A DNA stretch of 64,000 nt, taken from Niabella ginsenosidivorans. GTDB lineage: Bacteria; Bacteroidota; Bacteroidia; Chitinophagales; Chitinophagaceae. Below the pieces are notes generated by a model. It saw nothing but the letters and a program-made list of their open reading frames with translations, was not told the DNA's origin and did not search any database. This document shows, one piece after another, positions 25,456-33,555 of this stretch. The first letter of the stretch is position 1, and each line of letters starts with the position of its first letter. The stretch covers positions 1,178,001-1,242,000 of the forward strand of contig NZ_CP015772.1 of the NCBI RefSeq assembly GCF_001654455.1, read 5' to 3'. A program made the position numbers and the translations under genes.

Positions 25456-25469
25456 CCGATAGCTATCGG
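25456..25469. repeat. Palindrome CCGATAGCTATCGG in the rpsE-rpmD spacer
   Basis: A 14-bp palindrome between AATCTCAAACCTCATA and GGACAAAATCTGAGATT. The flanks AATCTCA and TGAGATT are themselves complementary, so a larger hairpin can form. Confidence 0.65.
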
Positions 25470-25485
25470 GACAAAATCTGAGATT

Positions 25486-25665
25486 ATGAAAAAGATAAAA
25501 GTTACTTTAGTAAAAAGCCCAATTGACCGCCCCGAAAGGCAGAAACTTACTTTAAAAGCATTGGGTCTTAACAAAACTAATAGCAGTAAAGAAGTAGAAG
25601 CTACTCCACAGATCCTGGGTATGATCCGTAAAGTGGAGCACATGGTGAAGGTGGAAGAGCTTTAA
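25486..25665 (+). CDS. rpmD: 50S ribosomal protein L30
   Basis: A 59-codon gene found by reading the spacer between rpsE and rplO. The protein starts MKKIKVTLVKSPIDRPERQK, continues with LTLKALGLNKTNSSKEVEAT and ends in IRKVEHMVKVEEL, a complete L30. Position in the operon (S5-L30-L15) is the standard one. Confidence 0.96.
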   Translation: MKKIKVTLVKSPIDRPERQKLTLKALGLNKTNSSKEVEATPQILGMIRKVEHMVKVEEL

Positions 25666-25739
25666 TAGCGCTACCTGTAAAAATTATTTTTAAATAGGCG
25701 AGCCTCCTGCTTTGAGGCGCAAGTAAAAACAAAAGCAAA

Positions 25740-26189
25740 ATGAAACTACATGAATTAAAACCTGCAAAAGGTTCAGTACACAAGGAGAAAAGAATTGGTC
25801 GTGGTGAAGGAAGCGGTTATGGCGGCACATCCACTAAAGGTAATAAAGGAGGGCAGAGCCGTGCAGGTTACAAAAGAAAAATGGGGCACGAAGGCGGACA
25901 GATGCCAATCCAGCGCCGTACACCCAAAAGAGGGTTTAAAAATCCGGATAAAATTGTTTACAAAGTCATCAATATTGGTCAGATAGACCAGTGGGCGGAA
26001 ACACACAATATCACTGATTTTTCTGAAGAAAATCTTTATCACCTGGGCTTTATTGGCAAAACAGACAGGGTAAAGGTGTTAGGTAACGGGGAAATTAAGG
26101 GAAAATTCAACTTTAAAGTTCACGCGATCAGCGAAAAAGCTAAGGCGGCAATCGAAGCAGCGGGCGGAACTGTTGAAATTTTGAAATAA
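25740..26189 (+). CDS. rplO: 50S ribosomal protein L15
   Basis: A 149-residue L15 (MKLHELKPAKGSVHKEKRIGRGEGSG, GGTSTKGNKGGQSRAGYKRKMGHEGGQMPIQRRTPKRGF). Standard length. A small hairpin with a T-rich tail follows it. Confidence 0.98.
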   Translation: MKLHELKPAKGSVHKEKRIGRGEGSGYGGTSTKGNKGGQSRAGYKRKMGHEGGQMPIQRRTPKRGFKNPDKIVYKVINIGQIDQWAETHNITDFSEENLYHLGFIGKTDRVKVLGNGEIKGKFNFKVHAISEKAKAAIEAAGGTVEILK

Positions 26190-26208
26190 TTTCTCAAAAA
26201 TAAATTTT

Positions 26209-26230
26209 GACGCACGTAGTGCGTCTTTTA
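26209..26230 (+). terminator. Hairpin with T-run between rplO and secY
   Basis: GACGCAC-GTA-GTGCGTC forms a perfect 7-bp stem, followed by TTTTAATTTT. It looks like an intrinsic terminator or attenuator placed inside the operon, 34 nt before the secY start. Partial termination could lower secY relative to ribosomal proteins. Confidence 0.65.
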
Positions 26231-26263
26231 ATTTTGGAGAATTGACAACTTAAGAAGAATCAG

Positions 26264-27601
26264 GTGAAAAATTTAATCAAAACATTAAAAAATATATGGA
26301 GCATTGAAGAGCTTAGGAGTAAGATCCTTTTCACTTTGGTGCTTACAGCGGTATATCGTGTCGGTGCGCATATTGTATTACCTGGTATTAATCCGGTTGC
26401 ACTGGAGCAGTTTAGCAAAGCCAACCAAAGCGGTATCCTGGACTTGATCAATACCTTTGCCGGAGGTGCTTTTAACCAGGCCTCTATTTTTGCATTGGGT
26501 ATTATGCCCTATATCACCGCCTCTATCTTCATACAACTGATGACGGTGCTGGTGCCTTCTTTCCAGAAGATGCAGAAAGAAGGGGAAAGCGGGCGCAATA
26601 AGATCAATCAGATCACCCGGTACCTTACAGTTGCCGTAACACTGGTTCAGGCATTTGCATATATTGCCTACCTGCATCAGACCGCGGGTCCTGCAATTGT
26701 AGCCGGGTACGGATCTTTTAATTTTACGCTTACTACTGTTGTAGTGCTTACTTCAGGTACATTATTTGTAATGTGGCTGGGCGAAAAAATAACGGATAAG
26801 GGATTGGGCAATGGTACATCGCTCATTATTATGGTGGGCATCCTGGCACGTCTTCCACAGGCGCTTACACAGGAATTAGCGTTCCGCTCTACCCGTACCG
26901 GTGATATCCTGATCTTCATTATTGAAATTGCCTTGTATATTGCCATCAACCTTGGCTGTATTGTTCTGGTACAGGGCGTAAGAAAAGTACCTGTGAACTA
27001 TGCAAAGCAAATTGTCGGCAATCGCCAGTTTGGCGGTGCCCGCCAGTTCCTGCCTTTAAAGGTAAATGCAGCGGGTGTAATGCCCATTATCTTTGCCCAG
27101 GCCATTATGTTTGTGCCCACCTTGTTTACAATGGGCAGCAAAAATGCTGATTTAGGCAGGATGTTTACAGATCATACCAATGGCTGGTATATGCTCATTT
27201 ATGCCACTGTAGTGATCGGTTTTACCTTTCTGTACACAGCACTGATCTTTAATCCCAAGCAGATTGCTGATAACCTTAAGCAGAATAACGGGTTTATTCC
27301 GGGGGTAAAGCCCGGTCAGCCTACTACTGATTATATTGGTACGATCATGGACCGGATCACATTCCCGGGTGCAGTTCTGTTGGCCCTGGTGGGTATTTTA
27401 CCGGGTATTATTCAAAAAATATTCGGAATGACCCAGGGATTTGCAATGTTCTTTGGCGGTACCTCCCTGCTGATTATGGTTGGAGTAATTCTTGATACCC
27501 TGCAACAGGTGGAAACACAATTGATGATGCGCCAGTATGACGGTTTGATGAAAAGCGGCCGTATACAGGGGCGCCAGAGCTCCTCTGCCATTCAGATTTA
27601 A
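26264..27601 (+). CDS. secY: Protein translocase subunit SecY
   Basis: A 445-residue SecY with ten hydrophobic segments, the plug region and conserved IVLPGINP, GIMPYITASIFIQLM and QMMRQYDGLMKSGRIQGR-type tail elements. The start codon is GTG at 26264. It forms the SecYEG channel in the inner membrane. The GTG start and the upstream attenuator-like hairpin both point to reduced expression compared with the ribosomal genes. Confidence 0.97.
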   Translation: MKNLIKTLKNIWSIEELRSKILFTLVLTAVYRVGAHIVLPGINPVALEQFSKANQSGILDLINTFAGGAFNQASIFALGIMPYITASIFIQLMTVLVPSFQKMQKEGESGRNKINQITRYLTVAVTLVQAFAYIAYLHQTAGPAIVAGYGSFNFTLTTVVVLTSGTLFVMWLGEKITDKGLGNGTSLIIMVGILARLPQALTQELAFRSTRTGDILIFIIEIALYIAINLGCIVLVQGVRKVPVNYAKQIVGNRQFGGARQFLPLKVNAAGVMPIIFAQAIMFVPTLFTMGSKNADLGRMFTDHTNGWYMLIYATVVIGFTFLYTALIFNPKQIADNLKQNNGFIPGVKPGQPTTDYIGTIMDRITFPGAVLLALVGILPGIIQKIFGMTQGFAMFFGGTSLLIMVGVILDTLQQVETQLMMRQYDGLMKSGRIQGRQSSSAIQI

Positions 27602-27620
27602 TTAGTTCTGAGAAATTTAA

Positions 27621-27628
27621 TAACTTTG
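27621..27628 (+). promoter_or_regulatory. -7 box TAACTTTG upstream of map
   Basis: Exact TAnnTTTG match. The hairpin at 27631-27654 begins two nt downstream, so the map transcript would start in or at the stem. Confidence 0.5.
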
Positions 27629-27630
27629 CA

Positions 27631-27659
27631 GTCCCGCAACGTGAGTTGCGGGACTTTTT
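27631..27659 (+). terminator. Strong hairpin with T-run between secY and map
   Basis: GTCCCGCAAC-GTGA-GTTGCGGGAC is a perfect 10-bp stem followed by TTTTT. It is an excellent intrinsic terminator for secY. Because a -7 box lies directly in front, it could instead, or also, be a 5'-end stem-loop of the map mRNA. Confidence 0.75.
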
Positions 27660-27669
27660 AATGAACAGT

Positions 27670-28482
27670 ATGATAAAGGTAAAAACGGATGACCAGGTGG
27701 AGCTGATGCGCAAAAGCGCATTACTGGTGAGCAGAACATTGACAGAAGTTGCGAAAATACTGAAACCGGGCATCACTACTTTAAGTCTTGATAAAATAAT
27801 AGGTGAATTTATAAGGGATCATAAGGCTGAGCCGTCTTTCCTGAATTATAACGGGTATCCTTTTAATTCCTGCATTTCTGTAAATGATGTTGTGGTGCAT
27901 GGTTTCCCCAATAAAACCGAGCTCAGGAACGGGGATATTGTTTCCATTGATGTAGGTGTTATACTTGATAAATGGCATGGTGACCATGCCTACACGTTTG
28001 TGATCGGTACGCCCGGCCCGGAGGCAGAGCAACTGGTAGCGGTAACAAAAGCATCCCTATATAAAGGAATCGAAAAAGCCACCACGGCTGGCCGGATAGG
28101 CGATATTGGAGCTGCTATACAGGAGTATACTGAAAAAAAACATGGCTACGGTGTGGTCAGGGAACTGGTAGGGCATGGGCTGGGACAGAAAATGCACGAG
28201 GATCCTCAGGTACCCAATTATGGAAGAAGAGGCAATGGAATGAAATTGCCCAGTGGCCTGGTGCTGGCTATTGAACCAATGATTAACCTGGGAGCAAAGG
28301 ATGTATTTACCGAAAGCGATGGATGGACCGTTCGTACAAAAGACGGGAAGCCTTCTGTTCATTTTGAACACGATGTTTGCGTAAGGCCACGCAAAGCAGA
28401 TATCCTTTCTAACTACGCAACGATTGAGGAGGCCGAAAGAAATAATCCCGAGTTGTTTGTTTGCCAATTAAAGCCAGAATAA
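27670..28482 (+). CDS. map: Methionine aminopeptidase, type I
   Basis: 270 residues from the ATG at 27670 (MIKVKTDDQVELMRKSALL, the usual family start); an ATG at 27661 would add three residues. Metal ligands are in VSIDVGVILDKWHGDHAYTF (Asp, Asp), GHGLGQKMHEDP (His) and the later Glu residues in AIEPMINLG and HFEHDVCV. It removes the initiator Met after deformylation by Def. Downstream, infA and the alpha-operon genes expected in many Bacteroidota are missing. Confidence 0.96.
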   Translation: MIKVKTDDQVELMRKSALLVSRTLTEVAKILKPGITTLSLDKIIGEFIRDHKAEPSFLNYNGYPFNSCISVNDVVVHGFPNKTELRNGDIVSIDVGVILDKWHGDHAYTFVIGTPGPEAEQLVAVTKASLYKGIEKATTAGRIGDIGAAIQEYTEKKHGYGVVRELVGHGLGQKMHEDPQVPNYGRRGNGMKLPSGLVLAIEPMINLGAKDVFTESDGWTVRTKDGKPSVHFEHDVCVRPRKADILSNYATIEEAERNNPELFVCQLKPE

Positions 28483-28584
28483 AAAATAAATCTTACTTTC
28501 GGTTTGCAATGGTTTTATACCCCGGTTTGCCTTTAAAAGCACCGGGTGTTAGTGCTTGTGAACAGGTCTGTTACTAATTAAATA

Positions 28585-28614
28585 TATTAGTCATATTTTT
28601 TTACCTGACTAATA
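28585..28614. promoter_or_regulatory. Inverted repeat TATTAGTCA-N12-TGACTAATA upstream of the hybrid kinase
   Basis: A perfect 9-bp inverted repeat with a 12-nt T-rich spacer, 26 nt before the kinase ATG. Candidate operator, or weak map terminator. Confidence 0.45.
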
Positions 28615-28640
28615 GGATTTATACTGTAACTTCAATTATT

Positions 28641-31301
28641 ATGGCCAGCCCTTTTTTAAGAAAAGTTTCTGAGAGAAATACGATTATTATTTTTTTGGGC
28701 TTAAGTATGATCATACTTGTGGGGCTGGGTATTTATGCCAATACTTACACCTTCCGGTACAAACAGTCTATGAAGAGCACTACAGAAAAAGGAATTTTGA
28801 TCGGTAAGGCTGAGCAGATCCTTTTTGAGGTACAGGAGCTGCAAAACAATTTGCGCGGTTACCTGGTTACTTCCGATCCTAGTTATCTTAATTCCTTTAA
28901 AGTAGCTGAGCGAATGGTACGGCTAAACCTGCTGCAGATAAAGCCGCTTGCTTTGTCCCAGGATCAGATGGGGCAGTTTACGGAGATTAGTTCCCTGGTA
29001 GAACAGGAAATAAGCCTTGCAAAGAATATCATTGCCATCCAGGCAGACACAACATCGGCAGCAAAGGCCAATGTACTGTCGGCTAATAAAGACGAGCATT
29101 ACCTGTCTGCCAATATTAAGAGCAAACTGTTAGCGCTTATTAGCGATCAAAGAGCCAAACAGAACATCGATCTGGCTCTGGAAAAAAGAAATTCAAATTT
29201 TGATAAGGTCGTTTTTGTAATAACGCTAAGCATTTTAGTGTCTGTCACCATTTTATTGCTGTTGCTGTTCTATATTTTAAAAACCTACAAGCGCCTTACA
29301 TCTACCGAGAAGCTCTTGCTGCAATCGCAGTTGCGGTTAGAGAATATCCTGGATATGCTTCCTATCGGCATTTTCATTGTAAATGCGTTAAACAGGGAAT
29401 ACCATGCCAACCACAAAGCAACTGAACTGCTGGACAGCGGGCTGGCTGCCGATGGTTATTTAGCAGAAGAAGTTGAACATACAACTGAAAAGGACCGTTT
29501 GGGGAAAGATCTGATGGAAACGCTGCTTATATCGAAAGCATTGAACGGGGAGCATCATATTGGTATCAACCGCCTTATTCTAAAAAAAGATAATAGCGAG
29601 CTGCCTTTAAGGGTAAGTGCAACACCTTTGTATAACGATAATAACCAGATAGAATATGCCATTTCCGTATTTGATGATATTACCAGTATTAAAAATGTTG
29701 AAAATGAGTTGATAGAGGCAAAGAAGCTGGTTGAGCAATCGCTCCGGTTAAAGGAATCTTTTCTTACAAACATGAGCCATGAAATAAGAACGCCCATGAA
29801 CGCGATCCTTGGCTTTACAGAATTATTAGCCAGGAAGGACCTTGGGCCACAACAAAATGAATACGTAAGAACCATCCAGTCGTCAAGCGATAACCTGCTC
29901 CGGCTTTTAAATGATATCCTGGATTTTTCAAAGCTGGAAGCGGATATGCTTGTATTTGAAGAGCAGCCCATTTCTATTAATGACATTGTTGTATCTATCT
30001 GTGATCTTCTGATGCCAAAAGCTGTCAGCAAAGGAATCTCTTTAAGTTACCTTTGCGACCCCTCGATTCCAAAAGTGGTTACAGGCGATTCTGTAAGGCT
30101 GAACCAGGTAATTACCAACATTGTTGGTAATGCAATAAAGTTTACAGACCAGGGCAGTGTGAGTATCCTTGTAAAATTCCTGAAAGCGGATCAGGACAGG
30201 ACCTTTATTGAATTTACGGTTAAAGATACCGGCATAGGAATTGCTGCCGACAAAATTGCGTCTGTTTTCAACAGGTTTGAACAGGCTGATACGGAAACTT
30301 CAAGGCATTATGGAGGAACAGGACTGGGGCTAAGCATTGCCAAGCATATTATTGAATCCCAAAAAGGAACTATAAACGTAGCCAGTCAACCGGGGGTAGG
30401 AACCACCTTTACATTTGTCATTCCTTTCAAGTTCTTTAATGAAACAGATGGTAAGATTGATAAAGTAGAAGAGCGCCTGCCGATTGACGAGCATTTCATG
30501 CATTCTGTGAAGGTTTTGCTGGTTGAAGACAATTTATTTAACCGTAAATTAATGCAGGGCATTTTTAAAGAATATTATCTTACGATTGATATGGCTGAGA
30601 ACGGGAAAAGCGCGCTGGAGCGATTGCTTTCCGTTGACTATGATGTGATCCTTATGGACATTGAAATGCCTGAAATGAACGGTTATGAAACATCCAGAAT
30701 TATAAGGAATGAATTAAAGCTGAATACGCCTATTATTGCGCTGACCGCTCACGCCATGGCCGGGGAGCGCGAAAAATGCCTGCAGGCGGGCATGAACGAT
30801 TATCTTACGAAACCTGTAAACGTTAACCAGCTGTTTGAAAAGATCTACAGCATCATGCGCTTCGGGGAAACGGACCCCGCTGCTAATGAAAAGAACAGGA
30901 TGCCGGAACAAAAAGAGGCGCCGGCAACTGAAGGAGGCACACCCGGTTTCAATAATGCCGTAGACCTCAGCTATCTCAGGGAAATATCAAGCGGGAACAA
31001 AGAGTTTGAAAAAGAAATGATTGAACTATTGCTTGCTGAAATTCCTGAACAGATTGAAAGCCTGACCACTGCCGTTGCCGCAGAGGATTTCCAGGAGATT
31101 AAGATATATGCTCACAAGCTTAAATCACTGGTGCCGATAGTAGGAGCACCGGATACAGCTCCTTTTTTCAGCGACCTGGAAGATAAAGCGGTTAAAAAAG
31201 TATTGGATAAAGAGGACACCGCCCTTTTTTACAGGATCATGACCCGTTTAAACACCTGCATCAACCAGCTAAAGCAGATGCTGGAAAATGAATATGCCTG
31301 A
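28641..31301 (+). CDS. Hybrid sensor histidine kinase/response regulator (BarA-like)
   Basis: An 886-residue membrane kinase. TM1 is near residues 14-34, then a periplasmic region with CHASE3 features (LFEVQELQNNLRGYLVT), TM2 near 190-212, a PAS-like domain, HisKA with His380 (NMSHEIRTPMNAILGF), HATPase with NIVGNAIKFTD, DTGIGI and GGTGLGLSIAKHI, a receiver with Asp673 (VILMDIEMPEMNG) and Lys in YLTKPVN, and an HPt domain with His near 823 (YAHKLKS). The whole phosphorelay is in one chain. A partner regulator is not adjacent; the stand-alone receiver at 45827 is one possibility but unproven. The signal is unknown. Confidence 0.92.
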   Translation: MASPFLRKVSERNTIIIFLGLSMIILVGLGIYANTYTFRYKQSMKSTTEKGILIGKAEQILFEVQELQNNLRGYLVTSDPSYLNSFKVAERMVRLNLLQIKPLALSQDQMGQFTEISSLVEQEISLAKNIIAIQADTTSAAKANVLSANKDEHYLSANIKSKLLALISDQRAKQNIDLALEKRNSNFDKVVFVITLSILVSVTILLLLLFYILKTYKRLTSTEKLLLQSQLRLENILDMLPIGIFIVNALNREYHANHKATELLDSGLAADGYLAEEVEHTTEKDRLGKDLMETLLISKALNGEHHIGINRLILKKDNSELPLRVSATPLYNDNNQIEYAISVFDDITSIKNVENELIEAKKLVEQSLRLKESFLTNMSHEIRTPMNAILGFTELLARKDLGPQQNEYVRTIQSSSDNLLRLLNDILDFSKLEADMLVFEEQPISINDIVVSICDLLMPKAVSKGISLSYLCDPSIPKVVTGDSVRLNQVITNIVGNAIKFTDQGSVSILVKFLKADQDRTFIEFTVKDTGIGIAADKIASVFNRFEQADTETSRHYGGTGLGLSIAKHIIESQKGTINVASQPGVGTTFTFVIPFKFFNETDGKIDKVEERLPIDEHFMHSVKVLLVEDNLFNRKLMQGIFKEYYLTIDMAENGKSALERLLSVDYDVILMDIEMPEMNGYETSRIIRNELKLNTPIIALTAHAMAGEREKCLQAGMNDYLTKPVNVNQLFEKIYSIMRFGETDPAANEKNRMPEQKEAPATEGGTPGFNNAVDLSYLREISSGNKEFEKEMIELLLAEIPEQIESLTTAVAAEDFQEIKIYAHKLKSLVPIVGAPDTAPFFSDLEDKAVKKVLDKEDTALFYRIMTRLNTCINQLKQMLENEYA

Positions 31302-31663
31302 AGCATCCGGGAAAGCGACCCCGGTAACGTTGACGGCAGATCTTGTTGACTTTCGTATTACCCGGCAGGGAATGCTGTTAAAAGCTTTTGTTTTTGGGTA
31401 CCGCATGGCTCCTTTCTTAGGACAGCGTACAAAATAATATTTTTTCTTGGAATATTATATAATATATTTATATTAGCAATGATGATCGCTTCTTATCTAA
31501 GTACATGATCGGCAAATACGGTTTTGAAGCTTCAGCTGTGTATTTATTTTATATTATAAAGCTATGAAGCCTATGTAATATACCGGGTTCTTTTGTCTTA
31601 GTTGAATTTAATAAAAGGGTAGTATTTATTTCTATCCCGTTAAACCAATCTTCTGTTTATATC
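31302..31663. other. AT-rich intergenic region before the GT61 gene
   Basis: About 360 nt with runs such as GGAATATTATATAATATATT and TATTTATTTTATATTATAAA. No gene or clear terminator was found. Confidence 0.5.
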
Positions 31664-32836
31664 ATGAGCTCACTTAAAAACATAGCTAAAAAGATCATAA
31701 AAAAAATATGGGGGAAAACGTCTGTCAGCCATACCTACTGGAACTTCAGAGGGTTTTCTTTATTAACCGCCGGAGAAACAAAGCAGCTCCTTGAGCCTTA
31801 TTGTATAAAAGTTGTACCCAAATCATCTGTTGATTTACCGGAGATCACAGACGAAAACGACCCCCGGAATGTAATCTATAAGGCAAATAAATTTACCTCG
31901 GAAGAAGTTTATGTATGGCAGCATGAATTGAAAAACGGCTTTATTTCAAAACATGGTTCTATTGTAATAGATCATAAGGTGCTTTGTACAGATTGGGACC
32001 ACCGGGGGTTTGAACATCAGTTTTGGAAAAGGGATAAACGCCCCTCTAAATTCACCAAAACAGTCATCCCCTTATTAAGCCATCACCAGGATATGAATAG
32101 CCCGTCGGTGCTTACGGGGTATTATGATTTTGTATTGATGGTGGCCGCAAAGCTAAGCAGGATCAAAGATACTCTTAAGGAGGAAGACATCCGCGATATT
32201 GTTATTACATACCACTCGTTTGGAGGGCATTATGAAAAACAATATCTGGAACTATTAGGTTTTAATCCGGATAACTACATTGACAGCCGCACGTATAAAC
32301 TTTCGGCAGAAAGAGTGATTTTCGGGAATTGTGGTACCTGGAAACCGAATGTAAATGAAATCCTTTCGCTGAAAAGAAATATTGAAAGCCGGCTGAATAT
32401 CTCAGATATGACACCGTCTGCAGGCAACAGGGTATATATCAGCAGAAAGGGCAGGCGGGAGATTGAAAATGAAGGCGAATTGATTGAATTGCTGAAGAAG
32501 TTTAATTTTATGATAATTGAAGATAAAGGAAGAAGCGTTGAAGAGCAGATCGATATATACAGGAACGCTTCTTTTATCATCGGACCGCACGGTGCGTCAT
32601 TTGCCAATGTTATATGGTGTAAACCCGGCACGTATTTATATGAACTTTTTTCAAAAAGCTGGGCGCCCGACTACTTTCTTTACCTGGCCAAAATAAACGA
32701 TATGCAGTATGCAGCTTATCAGGATGACACTCATGAGGAGATCACCGATGACTTATTTGAAGCGTTATGCCAGGATATTTATGTGTCGATCCCAAAATTA
32801 AAAGTCAGTTTAGAAAACATATTGGGCAAACTTTGA
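31664..32836 (+). CDS. Glycosyltransferase family 61 protein
   Basis: A 390-residue protein with a basic N-terminus (LKNIAKKIIKKIWGK), no signal peptide and the GT61 (DUF563) signature FIIGPHGASFANVIWCKPGTYLYELF, preceded by RVYISRKGRR. Such enzymes transfer pentoses or hexoses in capsule or polysaccharide pathways. It stands alone but in the same direction as the NRPS-PKS and EPS genes. Donor and acceptor unknown. Confidence 0.85.
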   Translation: MSSLKNIAKKIIKKIWGKTSVSHTYWNFRGFSLLTAGETKQLLEPYCIKVVPKSSVDLPEITDENDPRNVIYKANKFTSEEVYVWQHELKNGFISKHGSIVIDHKVLCTDWDHRGFEHQFWKRDKRPSKFTKTVIPLLSHHQDMNSPSVLTGYYDFVLMVAAKLSRIKDTLKEEDIRDIVITYHSFGGHYEKQYLELLGFNPDNYIDSRTYKLSAERVIFGNCGTWKPNVNEILSLKRNIESRLNISDMTPSAGNRVYISRKGRREIENEGELIELLKKFNFMIIEDKGRSVEEQIDIYRNASFIIGPHGASFANVIWCKPGTYLYELFSKSWAPDYFLYLAKINDMQYAAYQDDTHEEITDDLFEALCQDIYVSIPKLKVSLENILGKL

Positions 32837-33284
32837 TTATTGTAATAACTGTTAAAAGTAACAGTGACTCGGTGAGAATGAAGAAAGAGCAGCTGAACCC
32901 GGTACAGGAGAATATGATTAGGGGCTTTGTATGAGTGTACGGGCCAAAGCTCCGGAACGCATAGTCAGCGGATCACTTATTTTCATAAAAAAGGGATTTT
33001 CATTTTCCATAACTGGGCTCTATTTGTTCGCATAAACTCCTGTTAAAGCCAGCCAGGAAAAACTGAGCGGATAAGCGATATTTCCTCAAAGAGTGCCTGC
33101 TCTTTCTGTTTTTTGTCCGGATAATCCATCGCAAAAAAAATTATTACTATTTTATAACATGAGTTGTTTTTGTTTTTAATAAAGAAAAGATGGATGACGG
33201 CCCTTTCCAAATGTTTAAGTTCACAAATATAGAGATCTGCTTTTCGTTTATCAGTAACCCATATTGGCGATATGAATAAAATAA
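32837..33284. other. Long non-coding region upstream of the NRPS-PKS genes
   Basis: No ORF of note. A 7-bp hairpin (ACTGTTA-AAAG-TAACAGT) starts near 32848, just after the GT61 gene, without a T-run. The region is AT-rich and may hold regulator sites, but none is recognisable. Confidence 0.45.
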
Positions 33285-33300
33285 TAAATTTGTATCTTTG
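33285..33300 (+). promoter_or_regulatory. Tandem -7 boxes TAAATTTG-TATCTTTG upstream of the NRPS-PKS genes
   Basis: Two exact TAnnTTTG boxes abut (33285-33292 and 33293-33300). They lie about 255 nt before the NRPS start, so the transcript would have a long 5' leader. Confidence 0.55.
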
Positions 33301-33555
33301 AGCAGAAGAGGCAATTACTTCTTAAAAAGAAGCCTTCTATTTAAAACTCAATGTACAATAGCATATATAGCTAAAACACACTGATTTAAAAAATATGAAA
33401 AGCGGCTCTTAAGAAATAATTCCAAAATATGATCTTTTGACCTGGTTATTTTGCGATTGATTTAGAAGACCAATCTACTTGTAAAGGCTAGCTTATGAAG
33501 CTTGGGTAAATTGACGACTATAAACCAAATTTTATTTAACATAAGGGGGTTAACA

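Noticed and set aside
15241-28482. tRNA, rRNA or CRISPR in the repeat-rich spacers
   Set aside because: The repeats vary in sequence and spacing, no cloverleaf or regular repeat-spacer pattern is visible, and no rRNA motif is present.
28500-28560. Hairpin CCCGGT...ACCGGG after map as a terminator
   Set aside because: The loop is long and no T-run follows, so I did not call it.
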